The translations under genes were made by a program, and so were the position numbers. A stretch of 41,007 nt of DNA, taken from assembly GCA_002331625.1 (NCBI GenBank), contig DCZN01000127.1, positions 32,566 through 73,572 of the forward strand, given 5' to 3'. Below the pieces are notes generated by a model. That model was given only the letters and a program-made list of their open reading frames with translations. It did not search any database and was not told where the DNA came from. Position 1 is the stretch's first letter. The number at the start of each line of letters is the position of its first letter. The stretch comes from Nitrospira sp. UBA2083 (GTDB lineage Bacteria; Nitrospirota; Nitrospiria; Nitrospirales; Nitrospiraceae). This document shows, piece after piece, positions 1-8,537 of this stretch.

Positions 1-564
1 TTCCCCGTTCACGTACAGTCTCGCTGCCTGCGACACAATAATCAGGTCGTTGGGTAGAATCGGTGCATCGAGCAACACCGGGACGGTCTGGGCAGTACCT
101 CCGTTTAGACGAGTAACCATCACCTCGTTCCTATTGGCTCGCTCGGTAAATCCTTCAGCAAGAGCAATCGCCTCCTGGACTGTCACGCCCTCTCGGTATT
201 CGAATCCCCCCGGCTTCTTCACTTCCCCGCTCACAGTGAAGTTACGATGTTTAACGATAAATACTGTGACCTTCGGTTGCCGTATATACCCAGCGCGAAG
301 ACGAGCCGTCAACTCGTCCTGAACCTCTTGGACAGTTCGACCCCCAACAGACAAGGCACCGAGCAACGGAAATGTCATCGTGCCGTCCCCGTCGACGGTA
401 CGTTCCACTGAAAGATCGTCCTCGCCAAATACCTGTACCTGGATCACGTCATTCGGACCCAACCGGTATGTCTCTTGAGGTTCCGCATGTGTGGTCGTCA
501 CAGCCCCCGGCAGAAGTATTGCGATGAATGCAAGACCGATCAATCTGATAACGGTGTGTCTCAT
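1..564 (-). CDS. Wza-like polysaccharide export protein (3' part beyond window)
   Basis: Outer-membrane polysaccharide export lipoprotein/secretin of the Wza family, which forms the exit channel for the polymer. The frame stays open to base 1, so only the first 188 residues are visible and the C-terminus is missing. Residues 1-27 are a signal peptide ending near THA. A polysaccharide-export domain starts at YRLGPNDVIQVQVFGEDDLS (about 32-51) and runs through FPLLGALSVGG. A SLBB domain follows from VTVFIVKHRNFTVSGEVKKP (about 104-123) with its typical GGFEYREGVTVQEAIALAEG. ATG at 564 is the only start before the signal peptide; its ribosome binding site is weak. It is the last visible gene of the minus-strand EPS locus, separated from the 4,6-dehydratase by 362 bases. 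I cannot see a lipobox cysteine, so it may not be a lipoprotein. Confidence 0.9.
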   Translation of the reverse strand, partial: MRHTVIRLIGLAFIAILLPGAVTTTHAEPQETYRLGPNDVIQVQVFGEDDLSVERTVDGDGTMTFPLLGALSVGGRTVQEVQDELTARLRAGYIRQPKVTVFIVKHRNFTVSGEVKKPGGFEYREGVTVQEAIALAEGFTERANRNEVMVTRLNGGTAQTVPVLLDAPILPNDLIIVSQAARLYVNGE

Positions 565-926
565 AGTTGTTTCACCATTGAGTTGATATCGAAACTCTAC
601 TCATCCTGATACCGAAGTCGTACAGACAGTTCTAGCAGGATGCTCAAACAGGCCGCCAGTGGCGCCTCACATCGCTCAGAGACTCGACGTACTAAAGCGT
701 ACGCCCACGTCTCCTTCGTTCGCCACGGCTTGCCAGCAGCCTTTTGAGCATCCTGACATTATTGTGGCATCCGTACCTACGGAACAGTTTAGCTAAATTG
801 CTGTCCTCAACCGAGGTTTCCACAGCCCGCGAGCACTCCACACTCAGACCTGAAACTGACCACGTCACATGATAGACTGCATCAGAGTCACTCACGACGC
901 GATCTCGAGGGCGTGGATCCTATCAT
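565..926. other. Intergenic region upstream of the export gene
   Basis: 362 bases with no convincing gene. The only notable content is the hairpin repeat at 636-755. A 67-codon minus-strand frame (692-895) overlaps the repeat and has no recognisable domain, so I do not call it. No clear promoter for the export gene could be picked out. Confidence 0.6.
636..755. repeat. Long imperfect inverted repeat, MITE/REP-like element
   Basis: A 120-base element bounded by perfect 13-base inverted arms: CAGGATGCTCAAA at 636-648 and its complement TTTGAGCATCCTG at 743-755. The arms continue inward imperfectly (AGGC..GC..GTGGCG on both sides). The interior has a small palindrome (CGTAC...GTACG, with GCGTACGC inside). 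It carries no coding capacity. From memory, hairpins of this layout are dispersed in many copies in Nitrospira genomes; I cannot confirm that here, and there is no second copy in this window. It could also act as a bidirectional transcription-attenuating hairpin between the two EPS genes. Confidence 0.7.
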
Positions 927-2846
927 TCACTGTGGAGCACGTGTGCCTAAACTTATCAATGGCATCTCTGTACCCGTCACGTCTCGTTCGGCTTCAGAAG
1001 TAGGCCACGCTCCCGCGGGTTTGAAGGTCGGGACCAACCCCCGAAGAAGCTCTATCACACGATCAGCATCCTGACGAGCTGCAGCCTGCTCAAGTACAGA
1101 AATTTTCGACCTTAACGCATAGGGCATCCAAGGACGGTTCGATGTGACCTTCATGATCTGCTTCAATTTGGATGGCTCCACAAATTCATCATGCCCGACC
1201 AATTCCTCGTACAGCTTCTCGCCAGGCCGAAGCCCCACAAACGATATGGCAATGTCTTCATCTGGAATCAGACCTGCGAGACGGATGAGGTTCCGCGCCA
1301 AGTCAACAACCTTAATCTGGTCACCCATATCCAGCACATAGATCGCACCAGCCTCCCCCATGACGGCAGCATGCAAGACCAGTTGCACAGCTTCCGGAAT
1401 CATCATGAAATATCGACGAATCTCAGGGTGTGTGACGGTCACCGGCCCACCCACCTTGATCTGGTCAAGAAAACGCGGCACGACGCTGCCGTTGCTTCCC
1501 AATACATTCCCAAACCGTACGGTCGTGAATCTTGTTCGAGCTCGTTCCTCCAAGCTTTGTACGATGAGCTCAGCCACTCGCTTAGTCACCCCCATGGTGC
1601 TGGTCGGATTCACAGCTTTATCGCTCGAGATCATGATGAATTGTTCAACCCCGCAACGTGCCGATACTTGAGCAACGATCCGAGTCCCTCGCACATTGTT
1701 CTTCACCGCTTCGCACGGACTGGCCTCCATTAAGGGCACATGTTTGTGAGCCGCCGCATGAAAGAGGATGACGGGCTTGAAAGTCTGCAAAACCCTCTCG
1801 ACATGAACCTCATCTCCGACGTCTCCCACAATGGGGAAAATGGGGACCCCGCAGGCACGATCAATCAGTTCGTTTTGAATTGCGAACAAGCTGTTTTCAT
1901 ACCGTTCGAACAACACCAGGAGGCTTGGCTCCAGTGCCGCGATCTGCCGACACAATTCCGACCCAATTGACCCGCCCGCCCCAGTAATCATAATTGCTTT
2001 GCCTTTAATCAAGCGACGGATAGGTGTGATATCTAGTCCGACGGGCGTCCGCTCCAGCAGATCTTCGATCGCCAGATTCCGGATCTGTGTGATTTCGACG
2101 TGGCCATCGAGAAGACTTCTGAGATTCGGGACTATCTGGATTCTCACCTTGTACGGCTCGAACAGTTTCACCAGATCGCGCATGACCTTGGGCTTGGCAG
2201 TCGGTATGGCCAACAAGACGACATGGGGGGCAACGTCCCCCATAATTTGACCGATGCCCCGTCGGTCACCAAGAACCGGTACGCCATGAATACGCTTGCC
2301 TCGTTTTGTGAGATCATCGTCGATGAATCCCACCGGGTCGTAGTTGTTGGCTGAACTCTGCTTCAATGCCCTGACGAGCCCCTCACCCGCGTTGCCGGCC
2401 CCGTAGATGACAACTCGTGTTTCACGATTAGGGCGGCCACACTCATGGAACTGTCGACGGCTGAGACGAACCCCTCCTAAGAGGACGATCAACAGAACCG
2501 TATCCAGCAGGTAAATGGATTGGGGATACCCCTCTAGTCCAATCCCCCATCGGACTACAAGATAAAGCGCAACCATTCCCAAGATCGAGGAGGCGATAAT
2601 GTTCTTGAGGTCCCAGATGCCCGTGTGCTTCCACACTCCTTGATAAAGCCGGAAGGGAAGGGAAACCAGCAGACGAATCACCAGCACAAACGGCAGCGTC
2701 TGCAAAAAGAGTCCCATCGCCCAATCTGGAATGGACCCGTCAAACCTGATCCAAAAAGCCAGATAATTGGCCAGCCCGATCAGTCCTGAGTCGATCGTGA
2801 CAATAAAAAGTAGTCGGAGTCGAAGCAAGTACGTCATCATAATCAT
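927..2846 (-). CDS. PglF/WbpM/CapD-type membrane nucleotide-sugar 4,6-dehydratase
   Basis: Membrane-bound extended-SDR enzyme converting UDP-GlcNAc (probably) to the 4-keto-6-deoxy sugar, the first step to bacillosamine- or quinovosamine-type sugars. Numbered from ATG 2846 (639 residues): four membrane helices in about 5-130; a first Rossmann-like domain with YGAGNAGEG (148-156); the catalytic SDR domain with GAGGSIG (289-295), SSDK (407-410) and TSTMGVTK. The usual YxxxK is MxxxK here (Met418, Lys422), as is normal for the WbpM/PglF subfamily. The C-terminal GLRPGEKLYEEL is also typical. An earlier ATG at 2999 adds 51 residues without domain or ribosome site and would overlap the upstream gene by 34 bases; I prefer 2846, which places helix 1 at the N-terminus and gives the usual family length. 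It is downstream of the YdcF-like gene. Confidence 0.93.
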   Translation of the reverse strand: MIMMTYLLRLRLLFIVTIDSGLIGLANYLAFWIRFDGSIPDWAMGLFLQTLPFVLVIRLLVSLPFRLYQGVWKHTGIWDLKNIIASSILGMVALYLVVRWGIGLEGYPQSIYLLDTVLLIVLLGGVRLSRRQFHECGRPNRETRVVIYGAGNAGEGLVRALKQSSANNYDPVGFIDDDLTKRGKRIHGVPVLGDRRGIGQIMGDVAPHVVLLAIPTAKPKVMRDLVKLFEPYKVRIQIVPNLRSLLDGHVEITQIRNLAIEDLLERTPVGLDITPIRRLIKGKAIMITGAGGSIGSELCRQIAALEPSLLVLFERYENSLFAIQNELIDRACGVPIFPIVGDVGDEVHVERVLQTFKPVILFHAAAHKHVPLMEASPCEAVKNNVRGTRIVAQVSARCGVEQFIMISSDKAVNPTSTMGVTKRVAELIVQSLEERARTRFTTVRFGNVLGSNGSVVPRFLDQIKVGGPVTVTHPEIRRYFMMIPEAVQLVLHAAVMGEAGAIYVLDMGDQIKVVDLARNLIRLAGLIPDEDIAISFVGLRPGEKLYEELVGHDEFVEPSKLKQIMKVTSNRPWMPYALRSKISVLEQAAARQDADRVIELLRGLVPTFKPAGAWPTSEAERDVTGTEMPLISLGTRAPQ

Positions 2847-2965
2847 GGTCTTAGCGGTAAGAGCTAAGGTTTGTGCCCGAATTGCTGCTTTTGTGTAAGA
2901 CAAGCTGAGGCAATTGGATACGAAGGGATGGTCTGCAGCCACCCTCCGTTTGAGTTCCCAAGAGC

Positions 2966-3589
2966 TTAATGAGGGGTATGACGGTATTCCATAAGCCATC
3001 TGTACAATTCGGGGGAAAATCGACCGAGCACCGCCCCCCCCAAGCTCGGGAGGAATGACTTCATCTCTCGAACTGATGGCACGCTCGGGGAATCACCGAA
3101 CGGAGTAGCCACGACGTGCATTTCGATACCAGTGCTGAAAAAGACAAGTGTGAAAATTGACGCCGCTCTCACCACATGATCGCGAGACGTAACAATCATT
3201 ACGCGACCCACCCTCTCCCGAGCGAGTATACGTCGCATGGTTAAGGCTTCATCGACGGTATTGCGAACGTCGGTTGCGCAGAGTGCCTGCACTGCACGCT
3301 GGCGGAGACAGGCCGTATCGACCAAGGTCGAGAGTGTTCGTGGCGCGAATCCTCTTTCGACCAACAATTCGGCATATCGAATACGCTCGACATCTTGTGC
3401 CAAGACAACGATGACATCGGCTGATTGGGGCCTTCCAAATAAAGGATCCTGGAGGAATACCGTCACGAGCTTTGGGTGAAAAACGAGCCAGTTCAGTCCG
3501 TAAATCCCAAGGAGACCAACGAACGCCAGCAAGAGAGTCGCCAGTGCCACCCAGCCGCCTGTACCCAACCGCCTCTGCACAACGCTCAT
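2966..3589 (-). CDS. YdcF/SanA-like DUF218 membrane protein
   Basis: 207 residues: one N-terminal membrane helix (about 13-36), then a soluble DUF218 domain probably facing the periplasm. DUF218 hallmarks are ADVIVVLAQDVERIRYAELLVERG (a variant of the usual VVLGGG..R...A..L) and RNTVDEALTMRRIL followed by VGRVMIVTSRDHVVRA. Family members such as ElyC and SanA act in envelope or undecaprenyl-lipid homeostasis; the reaction is not established. ATG 3589 has a good site (GCGGAAG). It follows the aminotransferase by 42 bases, inside the EPS locus, so a role in lipid-linked sugar handling is plausible but inferred. Confidence 0.8.
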   Translation of the reverse strand: MSVVQRRLGTGGWVALATLLLAFVGLLGIYGLNWLVFHPKLVTVFLQDPLFGRPQSADVIVVLAQDVERIRYAELLVERGFAPRTLSTLVDTACLRQRAVQALCATDVRNTVDEALTMRRILARERVGRVMIVTSRDHVVRAASIFTLVFFSTGIEMHVVATPFGDSPSVPSVREMKSFLPSLGGAVLGRFSPELYRWLMEYRHTPH

Positions 3590-3631
3590 CGTTCTTCCGC
3601 CGAACGAACTACCTCATTCGATCGGCCACCA

Positions 3632-4747
3632 TCAACCAAGCAACTGTTCGACCTGCATACAGACGTAATTTATTTCCTCCAGAGTTGTGTGTGAGTACAA
3701 CGGCAACGCAAGGCCCTCGCGGCTGATCTTCATGGTATGTCGTAGATTCGAGCTCACACGCTTAGGGAACTGTTGAAATAGAGTGTGTTCATGCAGCGGC
3801 GGATAGAAATATCGCTTGGTCTGAATTCCGGCCACCCTCAACGCCTGATAGACCTCATCACGAGAGGCCCTTGCGCTTTCCGTGATAAACAACACAAAAT
3901 AGTTTCCGCTTGTTGTTCGATCAGACGGAAACTTCTGGACCCAACAGCCTGGGAGTGTGCTCAACCGATCTCGATAGATCGCAATAAGCTCCATACGCGC
4001 CTTCACCAGCTCGTCCATCATCCGCAAGGAGAGCAGCCCGACTGCCGCGTGAAGCTCACTCATCCTGGCAGATAGGCCCAGATGATGCATTTCCTCCCCA
4101 TTGATCGGATCCTTGCCATAGTCCCTCATCGATCGAATGCGCTCCGCAAGTGCTCGATCATTGGTTGTCAACAAGCCTCCTTCAACCGCCGTCACGACTT
4201 TCGTCGGGCTCATCGAGAATACTTCACAGAGACCGAATCCTCCGAGCGGACGGTCTTGATAGGTCGCACCGAGCCCTTGAGCACTGTCGAAATAGATGGG
4301 TAGCCCCTTACGATCAGCGACATCAAGCAACGCCTCGTTATCGGGAGGCAACCCAAAGACCGACACCCCACAAATCGCCCCCGTATTCGGAGAGAGATTC
4401 CGTTCGATATCGACAGGATCAATGGTGCACGTTTCCGGAAGACAATCGCAGAACACAGGAGTCAGCCCATTCCACAACAAAGCCTGTGCCGTCGCAGCGA
4501 AGGTAAAGGACGGGACAATGACCTCTTTCCCTCGTGGTAGCCCAAGCGCTCCGGGTATCATCATCAGTCCAGCCGTACAGGTCGACAACGCCACGCTGTA
4601 TTTTGTGCCGGTTCGCTGGCACGCCTCTTCCTCGAGGAGCTTGACGGTGGGACCAAGCGTGATGCTCCCAGAATCCCAGCTCGGCCCGACGAGCTGCATG
4701 ATTTCGCTCATCGAAGGAAGAGTGGGACGGATAATAGAAAGTTGCAT
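3632..4747 (-). CDS. DegT/DnrJ/EryC1/StrS-family sugar aminotransferase
   Basis: PLP-dependent aminotransferase acting on a nucleotide-linked keto sugar. 371 residues, normal family length. Visible hallmarks: the SVALSTCTAGLMM loop (51-63), DSAQGLGA (154-161), the PLP-lysine segment SMSPTKVVTAVEGG (Lys183 as the internal aldimine lysine) and the substrate-loop NYFVLFI. The start ATG 4747 has a strong AAGGAG site. With the 4,6-dehydratase in the same locus, the likely substrate is UDP-4-keto-6-deoxy-GlcNAc, giving a UDP-4-amino sugar as PglE does. Other DegT members use 3-keto sugars, so the position aminated is inferred. The 225 bases upstream (4748-4972) separate it from the GNAT gene and may hold a separate promoter. 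Confidence 0.92.
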   Translation of the reverse strand: MQLSIIRPTLPSMSEIMQLVGPSWDSGSITLGPTVKLLEEEACQRTGTKYSVALSTCTAGLMMIPGALGLPRGKEVIVPSFTFAATAQALLWNGLTPVFCDCLPETCTIDPVDIERNLSPNTGAICGVSVFGLPPDNEALLDVADRKGLPIYFDSAQGLGATYQDRPLGGFGLCEVFSMSPTKVVTAVEGGLLTTNDRALAERIRSMRDYGKDPINGEEMHHLGLSARMSELHAAVGLLSLRMMDELVKARMELIAIYRDRLSTLPGCWVQKFPSDRTTSGNYFVLFITESARASRDEVYQALRVAGIQTKRYFYPPLHEHTLFQQFPKRVSSNLRHTMKISREGLALPLYSHTTLEEINYVCMQVEQLLG

Positions 4748-4972
4748 GGGGTTTCTCCTTTTGCTTGATCATTACTGCAATGTGTTGGCATAACAAAAAC
4801 TCGTGAAAAACTGATGTCTTCATCAACAGGAAAGAATCGCGGATCGGCACCGCGCCTGAGGAAGGTGTTCAGCGCAGTCCTGATTCCCCAACAGGATCAG
4901 AGATCAGAGGAGGGCTAAACGCTCCCGGAGCGACGAAAAGCTCACGGTTCTGAGGATAGGATCGGTAGACGG

Positions 4973-5809
4973 TCAGAGTCTGACATGGATGGCCTGGTGA
5001 ATAAGCCGCCTAGACAGCGATAATTCCAGGTGTTCCATAACAGCCACAGAAGAAGAAACAAGTTGTTCACTTTCCGCCACACAAGTACTGGGCCCGTGGG
5101 ATAGTCCAGCACAATCCTCCGCAGAGGCGACGCAGAGCAGCTGCCGTTTTGGGTCCAAGTGCGCAAGACCCTGGAGCGCCGCACAGTCCCGTAGAATAGA
5201 TACCGTTCCTACCCGAAACTCATGAGCACCCAGTCGGCCAACTTGATACGTTCCGGTACTCGTCGATAGGACGAATTGGGAGAACCCGTAGCGGAAATGC
5301 CTGACCATGGCCTCTGCAAGTCCAGAAACGCTACAGCAAGCCCAATCACATGGTTTCACAGTCGGAAGTGGCAGCCGAATCCAACAAACGTGTTTTACGG
5401 GCCGCATGGTCAATGAGCGATACCAAGCTTGTGCGCGAGGGTTGTCGGAAAATACATCCACACTGAGCGTATGCTCCGTTGCTCGGCGAATTCTGCGAAG
5501 GCCATCCAACAGCATTGCGGTGCCCAAGCCATGCCCCTGAATTTCCTGTGCTAGATAGATATGATTGAGATGCAAGACTTCGTCGTTGTGTTTCCAGGAA
5601 CACATACCGACAACACGCTCTTGTATCGTCCCCACGACATATTCCTCATTCCCTGGCACAGCCAGTTGGTCGGCAATAAATCGACCGAGCTGCGGACTCC
5701 CCATAATGGTGATCCGACGTACGTGATCACTCACACCCTCACGCATAAGGGTAGCAATGGCTTCACTATCCCCTTGTCCGGCAAGGCGAATGAGGGTTTC
5801 AGAGAGCAT
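4973..5809 (-). CDS. GNAT-family N-acetyltransferase, two-part protein
   Basis: 278 residues from ATG 5809. The first half (about 4-150) is a GNAT domain: EEYVVGTIQERVVGMCSWK (beta hairpin), LNHIYLAQEIQGHGLGTAML with acetyl-CoA loop QGHGLG (91-96), and SVDVFSDNPRAQAWYRSLTM, which is typical of beta5 and the following helix. The second half (about 150-278) is unrecognised and rich in Cys and Ser; it may be a degenerate second GNAT fold or substrate-recognition part. A longer frame begins with GTG at 5911, but that overlaps the preceding FemAB-like gene by 74 bases and adds only a low-complexity leader, so 5809 is preferred (28-base gap). Substrate unknown; context suggests N- or O-acylation of a sugar or of an attached amino acid. 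Confidence 0.8.
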   Translation of the reverse strand: MLSETLIRLAGQGDSEAIATLMREGVSDHVRRITIMGSPQLGRFIADQLAVPGNEEYVVGTIQERVVGMCSWKHNDEVLHLNHIYLAQEIQGHGLGTAMLLDGLRRIRRATEHTLSVDVFSDNPRAQAWYRSLTMRPVKHVCWIRLPLPTVKPCDWACCSVSGLAEAMVRHFRYGFSQFVLSTSTGTYQVGRLGAHEFRVGTVSILRDCAALQGLAHLDPKRQLLCVASAEDCAGLSHGPSTCVAESEQLVSSSVAVMEHLELSLSRRLIHQAIHVRL

Positions 5810-5837
5810 ATCGTCCACGGTAGAAAGTGAAGAGCGC

Positions 5838-6914
5838 TCATCCCCGGTAGGCTGGGAAGAAGTTAGGGGCCGGCGACCACTGTCTTCCTTGCTCACGTTC
5901 CCAGACGGCACGTTTGTCGATCAGCGCCTGGTACGCATGGCTGTCAAAGATTTTGGTTCCAACAGTAAATGACGCGCTTCCATTCGGCGCATACCGTTGT
6001 TTGAAGCGCAGAAGGCTATCCTCTCCAGAATATCCACCGCCCAGGACAATCTGTCGCTTGCCCTGCGCATGGCCCCAAAGGTGAATGCCGTGACGCAACA
6101 ACGGATTGGCTCGGAGCCGCAGCCCTTCATCGACCGTCCCTCCTACAAAAGAATAGAGACAGTCATTGGAGATAAGCAACAATTCGGTCGATACGACACG
6201 TTGGTTGTGGAGTGCATGAAACAACAGAACCTGATTGGGAAGTCCGACAATCAGCCTTTCAAAAAACGATTTGGGGAAGTAATACATGGGCTGTGCCCCA
6301 ACACGATCCATCGTCGCGTAGTAGACGGACAGAAACTCGTCCAGGCGCCGGCACTCCGGATCTGCTTCGAGGGTCACTCCGGCTCGTTCTGCCTGACGTA
6401 TATTTTCCCGAGCGGCCTTGGTGTAGCTAGCTAATATGACGGCGGGGTCCCGGTTGAGCGATACGATCACACATGGCCCCTTCACCACTATGTCGCCAAA
6501 AAATGGAATCAGCAGGTCCTTAAACAGCGAGAATCGTGTGAATAGCGAGACTGCACGGATAGTCTGTGCCCACTGGTCGAACTCTGTCCAAAATCCTTCA
6601 ACATTGTAGGGTCCCCACCCAAATGGTCCGCCGTACCCGTACGGTGAAACTAGATCACTGGCATCCGCCTTCTCTCCTCGTCCCCAGGGCTCGGTGCAGA
6701 GCGGCCGCACAATCAGCGGGAACAGTATCCCGCTCTCTTCCCCAGTCTGACAGGCGCACACCATCCGATCCCCTGGCCGAACAAAGAGTTCACCATACCC
6801 TGGATGTGCCATTACCTCTTGCGGGGGCCACCGGTGCCATAGACTAAGCCATTCGGCCCGTTGTTCGGGAACAGCAGCATCACAGACGAGGAAGGTATTG
6901 GGAGCAATGCTCAT
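5838..6914 (-). CDS. FemAB-like / GNAT-fold acyl- or aminoacyl-transferase
   Basis: 358 residues with the double-GNAT layout of FemAB/FemX-like proteins. The diagnostic middle segment is YTKAARENIRQAERAGVTLE (164-183), matching the R(x)nIRrAeraGv signature. It is followed by a Tyr-rich FLSVYYATMDRVGAQPMYYF and an end segment LLRFKQRYAPNGSASFTVGTKIFD. In EPS loci such proteins are thought to attach amino acids or acyl groups to sugars; classical FemX uses aminoacyl-tRNA and lipid II. The start codon overlaps the stop of the PhyH gene upstream (ATGA, 4 bases), implying translational coupling. No independent ribosome site is needed and none is seen. Confidence 0.85.
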   Translation of the reverse strand: MSIAPNTFLVCDAAVPEQRAEWLSLWHRWPPQEVMAHPGYGELFVRPGDRMVCACQTGEESGILFPLIVRPLCTEPWGRGEKADASDLVSPYGYGGPFGWGPYNVEGFWTEFDQWAQTIRAVSLFTRFSLFKDLLIPFFGDIVVKGPCVIVSLNRDPAVILASYTKAARENIRQAERAGVTLEADPECRRLDEFLSVYYATMDRVGAQPMYYFPKSFFERLIVGLPNQVLLFHALHNQRVVSTELLLISNDCLYSFVGGTVDEGLRLRANPLLRHGIHLWGHAQGKRQIVLGGGYSGEDSLLRFKQRYAPNGSASFTVGTKIFDSHAYQALIDKRAVWEREQGRQWSPAPNFFPAYRG

Positions 6915-7807
6915 ATTCTGTCGGACCCCGTCGCTTCACGTTCATCCGGCTGCTGCCAGAGAGTCGGGAAGACGCTGGGATGAGTATAGTCTGGGAATCC
7001 GTCTTCACCAGGAGGCGCCAGGTCGTCGAGGAAAATATGCCAGGGGATACCCTTGGTATTGCGATAGAGACGATAGCGATTACCGGCATCCTGTAAATGC
7101 ACCGCGAGAGCGAGTCGAGGCGCTTCACTGGTGTTCGGCCCGCTCCCGTGAATCAATCGGCAATGATGCACACTGAGTTCTCCTCGACGAAGAGTCATGG
7201 GAATCTTGGCGATGGGGGCACGATCGGGGAACTTCCGTTCGAGGTCACGGAGATCCTTACACCGAAAGGTACGCAGATCTTCAGTCCCTGACCACAGATG
7301 GCTGCCATCGACATACATCAACGGTCCCATCTCGACTGTGCAATCTTGGAATGGAATCCACATCGTGAGCAGGTCATCCGATGTGCAGGTACCCCAATAA
7401 GCCCGATCGGTATGCCAGCCGACGACAGATTCGTCATCGGGTAACATTCCAGGTTTATCGACCAGGGTATCCGCGAAATAGCGGATGGTGGGACTTCCTG
7501 TCAGACGGGCTGCAATGGCTCCCAAGATCGGGTGTAGTGCCAAGGCTCGGATCTGAGCATTCTGAAGCGCCACCACTTCCGCGTTGCGCAACGTATTGCC
7601 ATCACTGGACTTCCAATCGGAAAAACCACTGGTAGGCGGGAGGAGCCAGTCTCGCTCGCCACCGAAGTGCCGCTGAATCCCAATGAGTGCGTGATCAAGC
7701 AACGCATCGGACAGTACCTGTTTTGATCGATACCAGCCATGTTGGCGATAAAAGGCCACATCACTGTCTGAAGGCAACACGGCCTCTTCTTCTGGAGTGA
7801 GGTACAT
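6911..7807 (-). CDS. Phytanoyl-CoA dioxygenase (PhyH)-family Fe(II)/2-oxoglutarate oxygenase
   Basis: 298 residues from ATG 7807. The 2-His-1-carboxylate iron site is visible: HTD at His132 and Asp134 (in GWHTDRAYWG), distal His220 in LIHGSGPN, and Arg231 eleven residues later for 2-oxoglutarate. LTMWIPFQDCTVEMGPLMYVDGSH is typical of the family. It should hydroxylate, or otherwise oxidise, a small molecule, sugar or amino-acid moiety. The frame extends upstream to a GTG at 8020, but that part overlaps the acetyltransferase gene in another frame by over 140 bases, so it is rejected. The 3' end overlaps the FemAB-like start by 4 bases, suggesting the two act together, for example on a hydroxylated aminoacyl or acyl group. 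Substrate unknown. Confidence 0.88.
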   Translation of the reverse strand: MYLTPEEEAVLPSDSDVAFYRQHGWYRSKQVLSDALLDHALIGIQRHFGGERDWLLPPTSGFSDWKSSDGNTLRNAEVVALQNAQIRALALHPILGAIAARLTGSPTIRYFADTLVDKPGMLPDDESVVGWHTDRAYWGTCTSDDLLTMWIPFQDCTVEMGPLMYVDGSHLWSGTEDLRTFRCKDLRDLERKFPDRAPIAKIPMTLRRGELSVHHCRLIHGSGPNTSEAPRLALAVHLQDAGNRYRLYRNTKGIPWHIFLDDLAPPGEDGFPDYTHPSVFPTLWQQPDEREATGSDRI

Positions 7808-7877
7808 GGTGTATCCCAAAGAGGGTGTAGATGCGTGCCGGCGGTAGGACGTATTCTCTCGCTGCGGCGTCGAGGCG

Positions 7878-8498
7878 CTACGAGTGCATGACTGAGCGAG
7901 CCTTGATGTCATGTAAGACCGAGACCCCTGCCCCAACAATAGACTCCTCGCCAACCACAACCTGTTCTCGCAATACCGCATTGCTGCCGATAAACGAGCA
8001 TCGCTGAACCTTGGCTGCACCGTTCACGATCGCTGCCGTAGAAATGTGGCAATGGTCTTCGATGATGGCATCGTGTTCGATCAACGCTTTTGTATTAATG
8101 ATGCAATTCTGTCCAACATGTGCTCCAGCGTTGACGAGCGCGTGATGCATAACGACCGTCCCCTCTTCGATCACAGCCTGATTCGATACATGGGCCAGAG
8201 GAGAGACGATGATCGGAAGAGTCATACCAAGCTGCTTGAGATGCTCGAACAACCGCATGCGGGGCTCCGGAGACTTAATCTGTCCAATGGTAATCAGAAA
8301 GTTTCTGTAGGACTTTGCCAGCTTAACAAGATCTTCTTCCCGACCAAGCAGCGGATAGTCCGTAAGCAATGGGTCCAGGACTTCTCTTTGGTCAACGATG
8401 CCACGGATAGTGAATCGATCGTCCAATTCGATGACGTCGATGCAGGAACGGCAATGCCCACCGCCCCCGATCAGAATCAAATCTTCCTTTAGGGGCAT
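7878..8498 (-). CDS. PglD/NeuD-like left-handed beta-helix sugar acetyltransferase
   Basis: 206 residues. The N-terminal Rossmann-like nucleotide-sugar domain begins LILIGGGGHCRSCIDVIE, and a hexapeptide-repeat acetyl-CoA domain covers about 100-200. INTKALIEHDAIIEDHCHIS resembles the PglD catalytic segment, with His142 as the probable base next to an acidic residue and His151. PglD N-acetylates the 4-amino group of UDP-4-amino-sugar; NeuD O-acetylates sialic acid. No sialic acid genes are present, while a dehydratase, aminotransferase and phosphoglycosyl transferase are, so the PglD role is favoured. ATG 8498 has a GGAG site 8 bases upstream. It lies 39 bases after the phosphoglycosyl transferase gene. 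Confidence 0.88.
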   Translation of the reverse strand: MPLKEDLILIGGGGHCRSCIDVIELDDRFTIRGIVDQREVLDPLLTDYPLLGREEDLVKLAKSYRNFLITIGQIKSPEPRMRLFEHLKQLGMTLPIIVSPLAHVSNQAVIEEGTVVMHHALVNAGAHVGQNCIINTKALIEHDAIIEDHCHISTAAIVNGAAKVQRCSFIGSNAVLREQVVVGEESIVGAGVSVLHDIKARSVMHS

Positions 8499-8537
8499 AG
8501 AACGTCTCCGATACAGGATGCTACGGCATCCGGCATG

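Noticed and set aside
692..895. 67-codon minus-strand frame in the 565-926 gap
   Set aside because: It overlaps the hairpin repeat, has no domain and no ribosome site.
2847..2999. Longer N-terminus (ATG 2999) of the 4,6-dehydratase
   Set aside because: Overlaps the YdcF-like gene, adds 51 residues without domain and without a ribosome site.
4770..4790. Sigma-54-like site upstream of the aminotransferase gene
   Set aside because: The minus strand reads TG instead of GG at the -24 position; the essential GG is missing.
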